A stretch of DNA of 64,000 nucleotides from Trinickia dinghuensis (GTDB lineage Bacteria > Pseudomonadota > Gammaproteobacteria > Burkholderiales > Burkholderiaceae): NCBI RefSeq assembly GCF_003367175.1, contig NZ_QRGA01000010.1:62001-126000 (forward strand), in the 5' to 3' direction. The notes beneath the pieces were generated by a model, which saw only the letters and a program-made list of their open reading frames with translations, did not search any database and had not been told where the DNA came from. A program made the translations under genes and the position numbers. Below are positions 54,540 to 62,724 of this stretch, one piece after another (the stretch's first letter is position 1; each line of letters begins with the position of its first letter).

Positions 54540-55283
54540 CTACCCCTCGCCCGCCGTGTGGTCGCGGACGAAGTCGATATGTGCCTGCATGGCAGTACGC
54601 GCTTGTTCAGGACGCCGCGCCAAGATTGCCTCGCACAACGCCCGATGCTGCATCAGCAAATGTTCGGAGGCATCTTCGTATCGTTCCCTCAAGCCGGTGC
54701 CGCTGATCGCGATGTGTTCTCGCAGCATGCCGACCACGCTCGCATGCAGGTGCAAGAACATCGTGTTGTGCGAAGCACGCGCGATCACGTCATGCAGCTT
54801 GGCATCGGCGTCGGCCTCCGCCGCTTTGTCATCCGCCTCGCGTGCGCGCGCAAGCTCGCTCATCAGCGCACGAATGCGCTCGAGGTCGGCGGCATCCGCA
54901 CGCAACGCGGCAAAGTACGCGGTGGCGCCTTCCAAAACATGGCGAAACTCGAGGATGTCCTCCCGTAGCGCCGGATGTTCCGCTACGAGTTGCCCCCAAG
55001 GAGACACGATGCCGCTGCGCAATCGATCGGTGACGTACACGCCCGCTCCGCGCCTGCTTCGCAAAAGATCGCGGGCCACCAACCGTTGAAGCGCCTCGCG
55101 CACCGTGTTGCGCGACACGCCGTAGCGCTCGGCCAGTTGGCGCTCCGATGGCAAACGCGTACCCGGCGTCCAGGTGCCGTCGAGCAGTGCCGTTTCGAGG
55201 CGGCGCATCACCGCTTCGACGCGCCCGCTGTTCGAAACGCCCGCCGCCTTCGCTCGCCCTTCCCCGTCCGTTCTCTTTGCCAT
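54540..55283 (-). CDS. lldR: GntR/FadR-family L-lactate regulator
   Basis: FadR-group regulator of 247 residues. Winged HTH: RLPSERQLAERYGVSRNTVREAL; FCD effector domain with metal-binding histidines (KLHDVIARASHN, SEHLLMQHRALCEAI). It is divergent from lutA, with a perfect FadR-type operator five bases from its start. By family and context it represses lutACB until lactate binds. ATG 55283 was chosen because the longer frame runs across the operator. Confidence 0.88.
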   Translation of the reverse strand: MAKRTDGEGRAKAAGVSNSGRVEAVMRRLETALLDGTWTPGTRLPSERQLAERYGVSRNTVREALQRLVARDLLRSRRGAGVYVTDRLRSGIVSPWGQLVAEHPALREDILEFRHVLEGATAYFAALRADAADLERIRALMSELARAREADDKAAEADADAKLHDVIARASHNTMFLHLHASVVGMLREHIAISGTGLRERYEDASEHLLMQHRALCEAILARRPEQARTAMQAHIDFVRDHTAGEG

Positions 55284-55287
55284 TTCG

Positions 55288-55304
55288 AATTGGTCCAACC
55301 AATT
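55288..55304. promoter_or_regulatory. LldR operator (AATTGGTCCAACCAATT)
   Basis: Perfect 7-3-7 palindrome between lldR and lutA with the core TGGT-N3-ACCA, the same core as the two sites in front of glcD. The location next to the lldR start suits autoregulation. Confidence 0.75.
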
Positions 55305-55386
55305 TGCACTCATTCTCAGCGACGGGAATGATCGCGTCAATGTCAACGCGCGGCACGGCATGCGCCCCCATCCCAATGGAACGAGA

Positions 55387-56184
55387 ATGACGGCACGACA
55401 CTATCCCTCGCCCCCGACCGACGTCTATCTATTCGCCACCTGCTTGATCGATTTGTTCGTGCCGCAGGCGGGCCTCGACGCGGTCCGGCTGCTGGAACGC
55501 GAAGGCTTGACCGTGCACTTTCCGCGCAAGCAAAGCTGCTGCGGGCAACCGGCCTACACGAGCGGGCACCCCCGCGAGGCGCGCGAGGTGGCGCGCGCTC
55601 AGCTCGATTTATTCGCCGAGCCCTGGCCGGTGATCGTGCCGTCGGGCTCTTGCGCCGGCATGCTGCGCCACCATTGGCCGAAGCTGTTCGAGGACGAAGA
55701 CGAGCACGATGACAATGCGGCCCCTCGCGCCCGTGCACTCGCAGAGCGCGTGTATGAATTCGGCGAATTCCTGCTGCACGTGCTGAAACTCGACTTCCGC
55801 GATGCTATCGCCGACGCGGCAAAAACCGAGCGCGTGGCATTGCATACATCGTGCTCCGCTCGCCGCGAAATGGGCACGCGCGAGCACGGCGTGAAAATTG
55901 TCGACGCCCTTCCCGGCGTAACGCGCGTGGAGCACGTGCGCGAATCCGAGTGCTGCGGCTTCGGCGGCACTTTTTCGCTCAAGCATCCCGACATCTCGGG
56001 TGCGATGGTGAAAGACAAAGTCGCCTCGGCCTGCGCGACCCAGTGCGATCGCCTTGTTTCGGCCGACTGCGGCTGTCTGCTGAACATCGGCCATGCGGCA
56101 CAGCAATCGGGTGCGCCGCTCGCGGTCGAGCATCTCGCCAGCTTCCTGTGGCGCCGTACGACCCCCGCCAACGGAGACGTCTAA
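55387..56184 (+). CDS. lutA: L-lactate oxidation protein LutA/LldE
   Basis: Subunit of the LutABC L-lactate dehydrogenase complex, which oxidises L-lactate to pyruvate. The 265 residues carry two cysteine-rich CCG-type domains (SCCGQPAYTSGH and ECCGFGGTFSLKHPD). YLFATCLIDLFVPQ is the usual N-terminus. The stop overlaps the lutC start by one base (TAATG). Confidence 0.93.
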   Translation: MTARHYPSPPTDVYLFATCLIDLFVPQAGLDAVRLLEREGLTVHFPRKQSCCGQPAYTSGHPREAREVARAQLDLFAEPWPVIVPSGSCAGMLRHHWPKLFEDEDEHDDNAAPRARALAERVYEFGEFLLHVLKLDFRDAIADAAKTERVALHTSCSARREMGTREHGVKIVDALPGVTRVEHVRESECCGFGGTFSLKHPDISGAMVKDKVASACATQCDRLVSADCGCLLNIGHAAQQSGAPLAVEHLASFLWRRTTPANGDV

Positions 56185-56924
56185 TGAGCGCCAGCACGTA
56201 CTCGAACTCGCGGGAGCGGATGCTCGCACGCTTGCGCGCCGCGAGCGCGACGTCGACTGCGATCGACGATGCCGAGACCTTGAGCCGGCGTATCGACGCG
56301 CATTACGCATCGCGACTCGAGCGCCAGGCCACTGCAGGCCAAGATCCGACGACGACGTTCCAAACGATATTGGAAGCAGCTCACGCTCAGGTATGGCGAA
56401 CCGACGCGATTTCCTGGCCTGCGTTACTGGCTCAGCAGTTGCGCGACGCGGGCATCCGCCGCCTGCTGCTCGATCCGGCCCGCGCGGAAGGCGCAGCCTT
56501 GTCTCGTGTCCTGCCGGCCTCGGTGGAAGCGCTCTCCTACGCGCGCCCATTGGAACGATGGAAGACCGAACTGTTCGACACCGTCGACGCCGGCTTCACG
56601 GTCGCTCGCTCGGGCATCGCCGCCACCGGCACCTTGATCCTGGCGCCCGATGAAGGGACTCCGCGCACCGTTTCGCTCGTCCCGCCACTGCACATTGCGC
56701 TCGTGCACGCCCATACCCTGCACGTCGATTTGCATGCCGCGATGCGGACCAAACGGTGGGCAGCCGGCATGCCGACGAATCTGGTCCTCGTGTCGGGTCC
56801 CTCGAAAACCTCCGATATCCAACAAACGCTGGCTTATGGCGCACATGGCCCGAGCCGGTTGTGGGTCTTCATCGTCGAACAAGACGAGCCGTCACAAAAA
56901 AGCACGCAAGGAGGTACGTCTTGA
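56184..56924 (+). CDS. lutC: L-lactate oxidation protein LutC/LldG
   Basis: LUD-domain subunit of the LutABC complex, 246 residues. The domain core is DAGFTVARSGIAATGTLILAP, then VPPLHIALVHAHTLHVD and the C-terminal GPSKTSDIQQTLAYGAHGP. It lies between lutA and lutB, whereas Bacillus has the order A-B-C. Both junctions overlap, so the three proteins should be made in step. Confidence 0.92.
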   Translation: MSASTYSNSRERMLARLRAASATSTAIDDAETLSRRIDAHYASRLERQATAGQDPTTTFQTILEAAHAQVWRTDAISWPALLAQQLRDAGIRRLLLDPARAEGAALSRVLPASVEALSYARPLERWKTELFDTVDAGFTVARSGIAATGTLILAPDEGTPRTVSLVPPLHIALVHAHTLHVDLHAAMRTKRWAAGMPTNLVLVSGPSKTSDIQQTLAYGAHGPSRLWVFIVEQDEPSQKSTQGGTS

Positions 56925-58366
56925 GCGAGCACAGCATCCAGTTCGTCCCGCCCATCGAATTCAAGGCCCGCGCGCGAACCGCGCTCGCCGACGACGCCTT
57001 GCGCGGCAGCTTCCGCGGCGCGATGGATTTCCTTCAAGGCAAGCGCGCGGCACAGTTCCCCGATGGGGAGGAACTCGAACGGTTGCGCGATCTCGGCGAG
57101 GCCATCCGCCGGCATGCGTTGGCGCATCTGCCGGCGCTGCTCGTTCAATTGGAGGCGAAGCTCACCGCGGCCGGTGTCCACGTGCATTGGGCCGGCACCG
57201 CCGAAGAGGCCAATGCGATCGTCTTCGACATCGCTCAGTCACGCGGCGCTCGGCGCGTCATCAAAGGCAAATCGATGGCCAGCGAGGAAATGGAGTTGAA
57301 CCATTACCTCGCCGAACGCGGCGTGAATTGCATCGAATCCGACATGGGCGAATACATCGTCCAGCTCGCCGAGGAAAAACCCTCGCATATCGTGATGCCC
57401 GCCATCCACAAGACGCGCGGCGACATCGGCAAGCTATTCGAGCAACACATTCCCGGCACGGCCTATACCGAGGATGTGGATGCATTGATCCAGACCGGCC
57501 GCCGCGCGCTGCGCCATGCCTTCGCCGAAGCCGACATCGGATTGTCGGGCGTGAACTTCGCCGCCGCCGATACGGGTACGCTTTGGCTCGTCGAGAACGA
57601 AGGCAACGGGCGCCTATCCACCACCGTGCCCGACGTGCACATCGCGATCATGGGGATGGAAAAGGTCGTCGCGAAGCTCGAACACATCGTGCCGCTGTCG
57701 AGCCTGCTCACGCGGTCGGCCACGGGCCAGGCCATCACCACCTACTTCAATCTGATCTCGGGCCCGCGACGCCCGGGCGAACTCGACGGCCCGCGCGAGA
57801 TGCATCTCGTGCTGCTCGACAACGGCCGCAGTCAGGCCTACGCCGATGAACAGCTACGCGCCACGCTGCAATGCATCCGTTGCGGCGCCTGCATGAATCA
57901 CTGTCCGGTCTATACCCGCATCGGCGGCCATGCCTACGGCACCACCTACCCCGGCCCGATCGGCAAGATCATCTCGCCTCACTTGCTGGGCTTGGAGGCG
58001 ACGGCAGACCTGCCGACGGCGTCGAGTCTTTGCGGCGCATGCGGCGAGGTCTGCCCCGTTCGGATCCCGATTCCGCAATTGCTGATCCGTCTGCGAACCG
58101 AGGCCAACCGCGCGCCCGAACAGCACGTGGCGCACGCGCTGCGCGGCCAGGGCGCGAAGTACAGCCGCGGCGAACGATTGATTTGGCGCTTCTGGAGCGG
58201 CGCATTCGCGCATCCCGCTCGCTATCGCGCGTTCCGCTGGCTGGCTACCCGGCTGAACGCACTGACGCCATCGCGGCAGGCGGGATGGACGCAGCATCGC
58301 ACGCCGCTCAAGCCGGCCGCGCGCAGCCTCGCCGATCTGCTGCGAGAACGAGGACAGCCCGAGTAG
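56921..58366 (+). CDS. lutB: L-lactate oxidation iron-sulfur protein LutB/LldF
   Basis: Iron-sulfur and LUD-domain subunit, 481 residues. The LUD domain fills the first 300 or so residues (VIKGKSMASEEMELNHYL, GVNFAAADTGTLWLVENEGN). Two 4Fe-4S motifs follow: CIRCGACMNHCP and CGACGEVCP. The start is TTG 56921, seven bases after GGAGG, overlapping the lutC stop (TTGA). A rare start codon in a coupled operon may lower its output relative to lutC. Confidence 0.93.
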   Translation: MSEHSIQFVPPIEFKARARTALADDALRGSFRGAMDFLQGKRAAQFPDGEELERLRDLGEAIRRHALAHLPALLVQLEAKLTAAGVHVHWAGTAEEANAIVFDIAQSRGARRVIKGKSMASEEMELNHYLAERGVNCIESDMGEYIVQLAEEKPSHIVMPAIHKTRGDIGKLFEQHIPGTAYTEDVDALIQTGRRALRHAFAEADIGLSGVNFAAADTGTLWLVENEGNGRLSTTVPDVHIAIMGMEKVVAKLEHIVPLSSLLTRSATGQAITTYFNLISGPRRPGELDGPREMHLVLLDNGRSQAYADEQLRATLQCIRCGACMNHCPVYTRIGGHAYGTTYPGPIGKIISPHLLGLEATADLPTASSLCGACGEVCPVRIPIPQLLIRLRTEANRAPEQHVAHALRGQGAKYSRGERLIWRFWSGAFAHPARYRAFRWLATRLNALTPSRQAGWTQHRTPLKPAARSLADLLRERGQPE

Positions 58367-58406
58367 TGCTCGACGCTTTACGCCCCGCTCGCGCTCAGCT
58401 TCCCGC

Positions 58407-59972
58407 TCACCACACGCCGTAAAACACGCCGGCTTTCTTGTATTGATGCGTGCCGCGCTCGACGTCGTCGAGCGTCACGGTCGTGCGGTTGCGCAAGCCG
58501 AGGGTCCAAGCCAGCAAACGCTCGCGCATCGCTTGCCGGACGTTGTCGAAGGCCGGGTCCGTGCCGAGGTCGACGAATTCGTCGGGGTCGTTGCACAGGT
58601 CGAAGAGTTGGGGCGCGTAGCCGTCCCAGTGAATGTATTTCCATGCCTCGGTGCGCACCATCCAGCCGCGGCACGCGTCGGGTCCGCGGCCGAGGATTTG
58701 GCGCGCCTGCCGATAGGAATAGTCGAGTTCCGAGAAGACGGCATCGCGCCAAGGCGTGCCCGGCTCGGCATTGCGCGTGAGCGCGAGCAGCGAGCGCCCT
58801 TCGATGCGATGCTCGGGTATCGGCATGCCGAGCGCGTCGAGAATCGTCGGAACGGTATCGATCGCCTCGACGAATCGCGCATCGCCATGACCACGCGTGG
58901 CATCGGCTTGCGGCGAAGGATCGTAGACGATGTACGGCACGCGCTGAACGGTGTCGTAGAACAACTCCTTCTCGCCGAGCCAGTGATCGCCGAGAAAATC
59001 GCCGTGGTCGGCCGTAAAGACGATCAGCGTGTCCTGCCAGCGCCCCAGCCTATCCAGCGTTTCCCACAGCCTGCCGAGATGATCGTCGAGCTGACCGATC
59101 AAACCTTGATAAGCGGGCCGCACCTTCGCGATGACGTCGTCGCGCATGAAATTCGCGCACTCTTCCTGCTGGAAGTAGGCGCCCGTCACCGGATGCGGCG
59201 CCTCGCGCTCCCGTTGCGCGCGACGCACCGGCAAGCATTGGTCGAGCGTGTACTTGTCGTGATACGGCGCCGGTGCCATATACGGCCAGTGCGGCTTCAC
59301 ATACGACAAGTGCATCGCCCACGGCTCGTCGCCTTGGCGCTCGATGAAACGGATCGCCTGATCGGTCGTGTACGCCGTCTCCGAGTCGCCTTCTCGCACG
59401 CGTGCCGGCAAGTGCACGTTGCGCATGTGCCAACCGCTGACGATGCGGCCTTGCTCGTCTTCCGCCGAGATCACATAGTCGGTCCACGGATCGTCGCTCG
59501 CGTAGCCTCGATCGCGCAGATACTGCGCATACCCTCCCGCGGGCTCCGCATGGTGGCCGTCGTAGCGATCGACGAGCGCGAAATGCCCCTCGCGCAGCAA
59601 CGCGCCCAACGCATTGCCGCCGTCCAGATCGAGCCGTTTCAGGCCTCGGTTGTCCGGCATCACGTGGGTCTTGCCGACCAGCGCGAGCTTCATGTCGCGC
59701 TCGGCAAGATATTCGCCGAGCGTGATCTCGTCGATCGAGAGCGGCACGCGATTCCATGTCGCGCCGTGGCTGGCGACGTAGCGCCCAGTGTAGAACGACA
59801 TGCGCGACGGGCCGCACACGCCCGACTGCACGAACGCGCGCTCGAATTTCACGCCGCGCCGCGCCAAATAGTCGACGTTGGGCGTGGCGAGATACGGATG
59901 GCCATAGCAGGACAGATGGTCCGCCCGCAGTTGGTCGCACATCACGAAGAGCACATTGCGAATCGACGACAT
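58407..59972 (-). CDS. Sulfatase-family hydrolase (Cys type)
   Basis: Alkaline-phosphatase-superfamily hydrolase of 521 residues. The sulfatase signature CGPSRMSFYTGR has Cys53 (to be converted to formylglycine) and Arg57. Metal ligands are likely Asp13 near the start and the later FTADHGDFLGDH. Substrates of the group are sulfate or phosphonate monoesters; no signal peptide is seen, so it acts in the cytoplasm. It is co-directional with, and downstream of, an MHS transporter. Confidence 0.87.
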   Translation of the reverse strand: MSSIRNVLFVMCDQLRADHLSCYGHPYLATPNVDYLARRGVKFERAFVQSGVCGPSRMSFYTGRYVASHGATWNRVPLSIDEITLGEYLAERDMKLALVGKTHVMPDNRGLKRLDLDGGNALGALLREGHFALVDRYDGHHAEPAGGYAQYLRDRGYASDDPWTDYVISAEDEQGRIVSGWHMRNVHLPARVREGDSETAYTTDQAIRFIERQGDEPWAMHLSYVKPHWPYMAPAPYHDKYTLDQCLPVRRAQREREAPHPVTGAYFQQEECANFMRDDVIAKVRPAYQGLIGQLDDHLGRLWETLDRLGRWQDTLIVFTADHGDFLGDHWLGEKELFYDTVQRVPYIVYDPSPQADATRGHGDARFVEAIDTVPTILDALGMPIPEHRIEGRSLLALTRNAEPGTPWRDAVFSELDYSYRQARQILGRGPDACRGWMVRTEAWKYIHWDGYAPQLFDLCNDPDEFVDLGTDPAFDNVRQAMRERLLAWTLGLRNRTTVTLDDVERGTHQYKKAGVFYGVW

Positions 59973-59994
59973 CGTAGGTATCGGGTATCAGGAT

Positions 59995-60018
59995 CGGTAT
60001 CGGTATCGGTATCGGTAC
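59995..60018. repeat. 6-bp tandem repeat (CGGTAT)
   Basis: Four adjacent CGGTAY units between the transporter and sulfatase genes, 22 bases before the sulfatase start. Could change spacing of the sulfatase leader if unstable. Confidence 0.8.
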
Positions 60019-60076
60019 CGGGGATTAGGCGCTCGGTATTGGGCGTTCGGCGTTCGAATCGAAATTTGACGAACGG

Positions 60077-61396
60077 TCAGCGCTCGAAGGCGCCCTCATC
60101 GAGCCGCGAGCGGGCCGTTCGGCGCGCCGCGTCGCGCATCGGCAACAGCGCGATCAGGCCGACGATCATGGCCGCCGTGACGAAGTAGGCCGGCATCATC
60201 TTGTTGCCCGTCTCCGTGATCAGCCAGGTGACGAGGAACGGCGAGAAGCCGCCGAACAGCGTGGTGGCCACGTTGTACGAAATCGACAAGCCCGTCGCGC
60301 GCACCTGCGTCGGGAACAGTTCCGCGAGCGCGGTCGATGCCGGCCCGAGCGCGGCGGCCATCAGCACCGCGAATACCACCTCGGTGGCCAGCAAGTGGGA
60401 CAAGCTCGGCGCCGCAACGAGCCAAACGAACAGCGGGTAGATGGTCACGACGTACAGGGCCATCGATACGCCCATCACCGGCTTGCGCCCGATGCGATCG
60501 GACAGCGAACCGAAGAACGGCGTCAGAATCATCCGCAGCGTACCCGTCGCGACGAGCACGGTGAACGGCGCCGAGACCGGCAGCCCCAGTTGCCGCACCG
60601 CGTACACCGGCAGGTAGACGTTGAGCACGTATTGCGCGACGGAGCTCGCGACAACGAGCCCGAAGGCGATCCACAGCGCCGCCTGATGCTCGCGCCAAAC
60701 CGTGCCGAGCATCGACGCGGCTTTGCCCGCCACGGCACCGGCCGCGTCCTCATAGGCGGGCGGCTCGTGCAGACGCGTGCGGATATAGAAGCCGACGGGA
60801 CCGATCACCAAGCCGAACATGAACGGGATGCGCCACCCCCAGGCATCGAGCGCGCTCGCGCTGAGCCCGCGCGTGACGAGCGCACCCATCAGCGCGGCCG
60901 TCACCGCGGCGACGAACTGCCCGAAGTTCTGCCAGCTGCCGTAGAAGCCGCGCCGATGCGCCGGCGCATATTCGATCAACATCGCCGTCGCGCTGCCGAA
61001 CTCGCCGCCGGCCGACAGCCCCTGCTGCAGCCGCGCCAAGACGACGACGATCGGCGCGGCAATGCCGATCGTGGCGTACCCGGGTGTGAACGCCATCATC
61101 GCCGAGGACACCGTCATCAGGAGAATGACCAACGACAGCGCGGCCTTGCGCCCGGCGCGGTCGGCATAGATCCCCAGCAAGATGCCGCCGATCGGCCGCA
61201 TCAGGAATGCGCTGCCGAAAGTCGCCGTGGTCATCAGCATCGACACCGTCGGATTCGACGAGGGAAAAAACTGTCTTGCAATGATGACCGACAGGAAGCC
61301 GAAGACGATGAAGTCGTACCACTCGAATGCGTTGCCGATGGTACTGGCGACGATGGCGCGGCGATTCGCGCTAGGCAGCGCGGGGGAAGTCGGCAT
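60077..61396 (-). CDS. MHS-family MFS transporter
   Basis: Twelve-helix proton symporter of 439 residues. GNAFEWYDFIVFGFLSVIIA, RPIGGILLGIYADRAGRK and RLQQGLSAGGEFGSA are family signatures. It lies upstream of the sulfatase on the same strand and probably imports its substrate. ATG 61396 has AGGAG upstream. It is divergent from the LysR gene. Confidence 0.9.
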   Translation of the reverse strand: MPTSPALPSANRRAIVASTIGNAFEWYDFIVFGFLSVIIARQFFPSSNPTVSMLMTTATFGSAFLMRPIGGILLGIYADRAGRKAALSLVILLMTVSSAMMAFTPGYATIGIAAPIVVVLARLQQGLSAGGEFGSATAMLIEYAPAHRRGFYGSWQNFGQFVAAVTAALMGALVTRGLSASALDAWGWRIPFMFGLVIGPVGFYIRTRLHEPPAYEDAAGAVAGKAASMLGTVWREHQAALWIAFGLVVASSVAQYVLNVYLPVYAVRQLGLPVSAPFTVLVATGTLRMILTPFFGSLSDRIGRKPVMGVSMALYVVTIYPLFVWLVAAPSLSHLLATEVVFAVLMAAALGPASTALAELFPTQVRATGLSISYNVATTLFGGFSPFLVTWLITETGNKMMPAYFVTAAMIVGLIALLPMRDAARRTARSRLDEGAFER

Positions 61397-61647
61397 GACG
61401 GGGTTCTCCTGGGGGCGCCGCGCTCGAGCGGTGAGCGCCGAACGGTGCGGCATTGTCTCGTGTCTGTTTTAGTGTCGGTGTTGCAACGTCTGTCTCGCCG
61501 CCATTCACGGTCACGCTCGACCGTGCTGCCGGCGGGCTCGTTGCTGTCGTGGCTTCACCGCCTGTATGCGTTATCGATTCTCCCGATTTACGTCGCGACG
61601 GTCCAATGAGATATTGACGTCGATTCATGAGACAACGGTAATGATTC

Positions 61648-62628
61648 GTGGCTGCCGCCTCTCCCGCCCCGCCCCAGGCACCGCTCGATCGCACCGCGAT
61701 CGAAAGCTACTTCTCCCGCCAGCTGAAGCTGCGGCATCTGCAATTGCTCGTGGCGCTTGCCGATCGCCAGACGGTGGCCAAGGTGGCGAGCGCGTTGAGC
61801 GTCACCCAGCCGGCCGTTTCGAAGATGCTCGGAGAAATGGAAAAAGGCATCGGCATACCGCTGTTCGAGCGCGACGGCCGCCGCATCCGCCCCACGGCTC
61901 ACGGCGAATGCTTGATCCGGCACGCGCGCGAACTGCTCCTGCTCGCGCAGCGCGCCAGCGAAGAACTGCATGCGATGTCGGCGGGCACGGGCGGCCGCGT
62001 CGAGGTGGGCGTGCTGTCGGTGGCCGCGCCGATCCTGATCCCGGCCGCCGTGGCGCTGTTCAAGCAGCGCTCGCCCACCGCGACGGTCTGCCTGCATGAA
62101 GGCACGCTCGACCAGCTCGTGCCGGCCCTGCGCGCGGGCCAGCTCGACATGATCGTCGGGCGCCTGGCTCGCGGGCTCGCGGCGCCCGAATTCACGAGCG
62201 AGGCGCTGTTCGACGATCCGACCGTCATCGTGGTCGCGCGCACGCATCCGCTCGCGCGCCGCAAGCGCATCAAATGGGCGGACTTGACCGGCTTGGCGTG
62301 GATCGTACCGAGCGCCGGCGCGCCGATGCATCGGCATCTGCTGTCGGTGCTCGAGACGCATGGCGTCGGCACGCCGATCAATACCGTCGAGTCGGTCGTG
62401 ATCGACGCCAACGTGAGCATGCTGCAGGCGTACCCGATGCTCGGGCTGCTGCCGCGCTCGCACGCGCGGCATCAAGAGGAGGTGGGCACCTTGAAGATCC
62501 TGCCGCTAAGCCTGGGCGCCCCGCTCGGTCCGGTCAGCACGACGTGGCGCATCGATGCCGAGGACACGCCGGCCGCCGCCCTGTTTCGCGCCTGCCTCAG
62601 CGATGCGGCCAAGGCCGCGCATCGGTGA
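61648..62628 (+). CDS. LysR-family regulator
   Basis: LysR regulator of 326 residues with HTH (QTVAKVASALSVTQPAVSKM) and effector domain (GRVEVGVLSVAAPILIPAAV). The start is GTG 61648; its ribosome site is weak. Divergent from the transporter-sulfatase unit and likely its regulator. A small repeat CAAT-N5-ATTG at 61604-61616 in the gap may be an operator. Confidence 0.87.
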   Translation: MAAASPAPPQAPLDRTAIESYFSRQLKLRHLQLLVALADRQTVAKVASALSVTQPAVSKMLGEMEKGIGIPLFERDGRRIRPTAHGECLIRHARELLLLAQRASEELHAMSAGTGGRVEVGVLSVAAPILIPAAVALFKQRSPTATVCLHEGTLDQLVPALRAGQLDMIVGRLARGLAAPEFTSEALFDDPTVIVVARTHPLARRKRIKWADLTGLAWIVPSAGAPMHRHLLSVLETHGVGTPINTVESVVIDANVSMLQAYPMLGLLPRSHARHQEEVGTLKILPLSLGAPLGPVSTTWRIDAEDTPAAALFRACLSDAAKAAHR

Positions 62629-62724
62629 AGCGATCGCACCCCGCACCGCGTATTCCTATTTATCATGCTCGTACGCAGCGCCTTCGCCAGTCCGATCAAC
62701 GCTTGAACACTGAAAGGAGCCGGT

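Noticed and set aside
58443-60188. 581-residue plus-strand frame
   Set aside because: Antisense to the sulfatase, whose catalytic signature is intact; no family similarity in the shadow frame.
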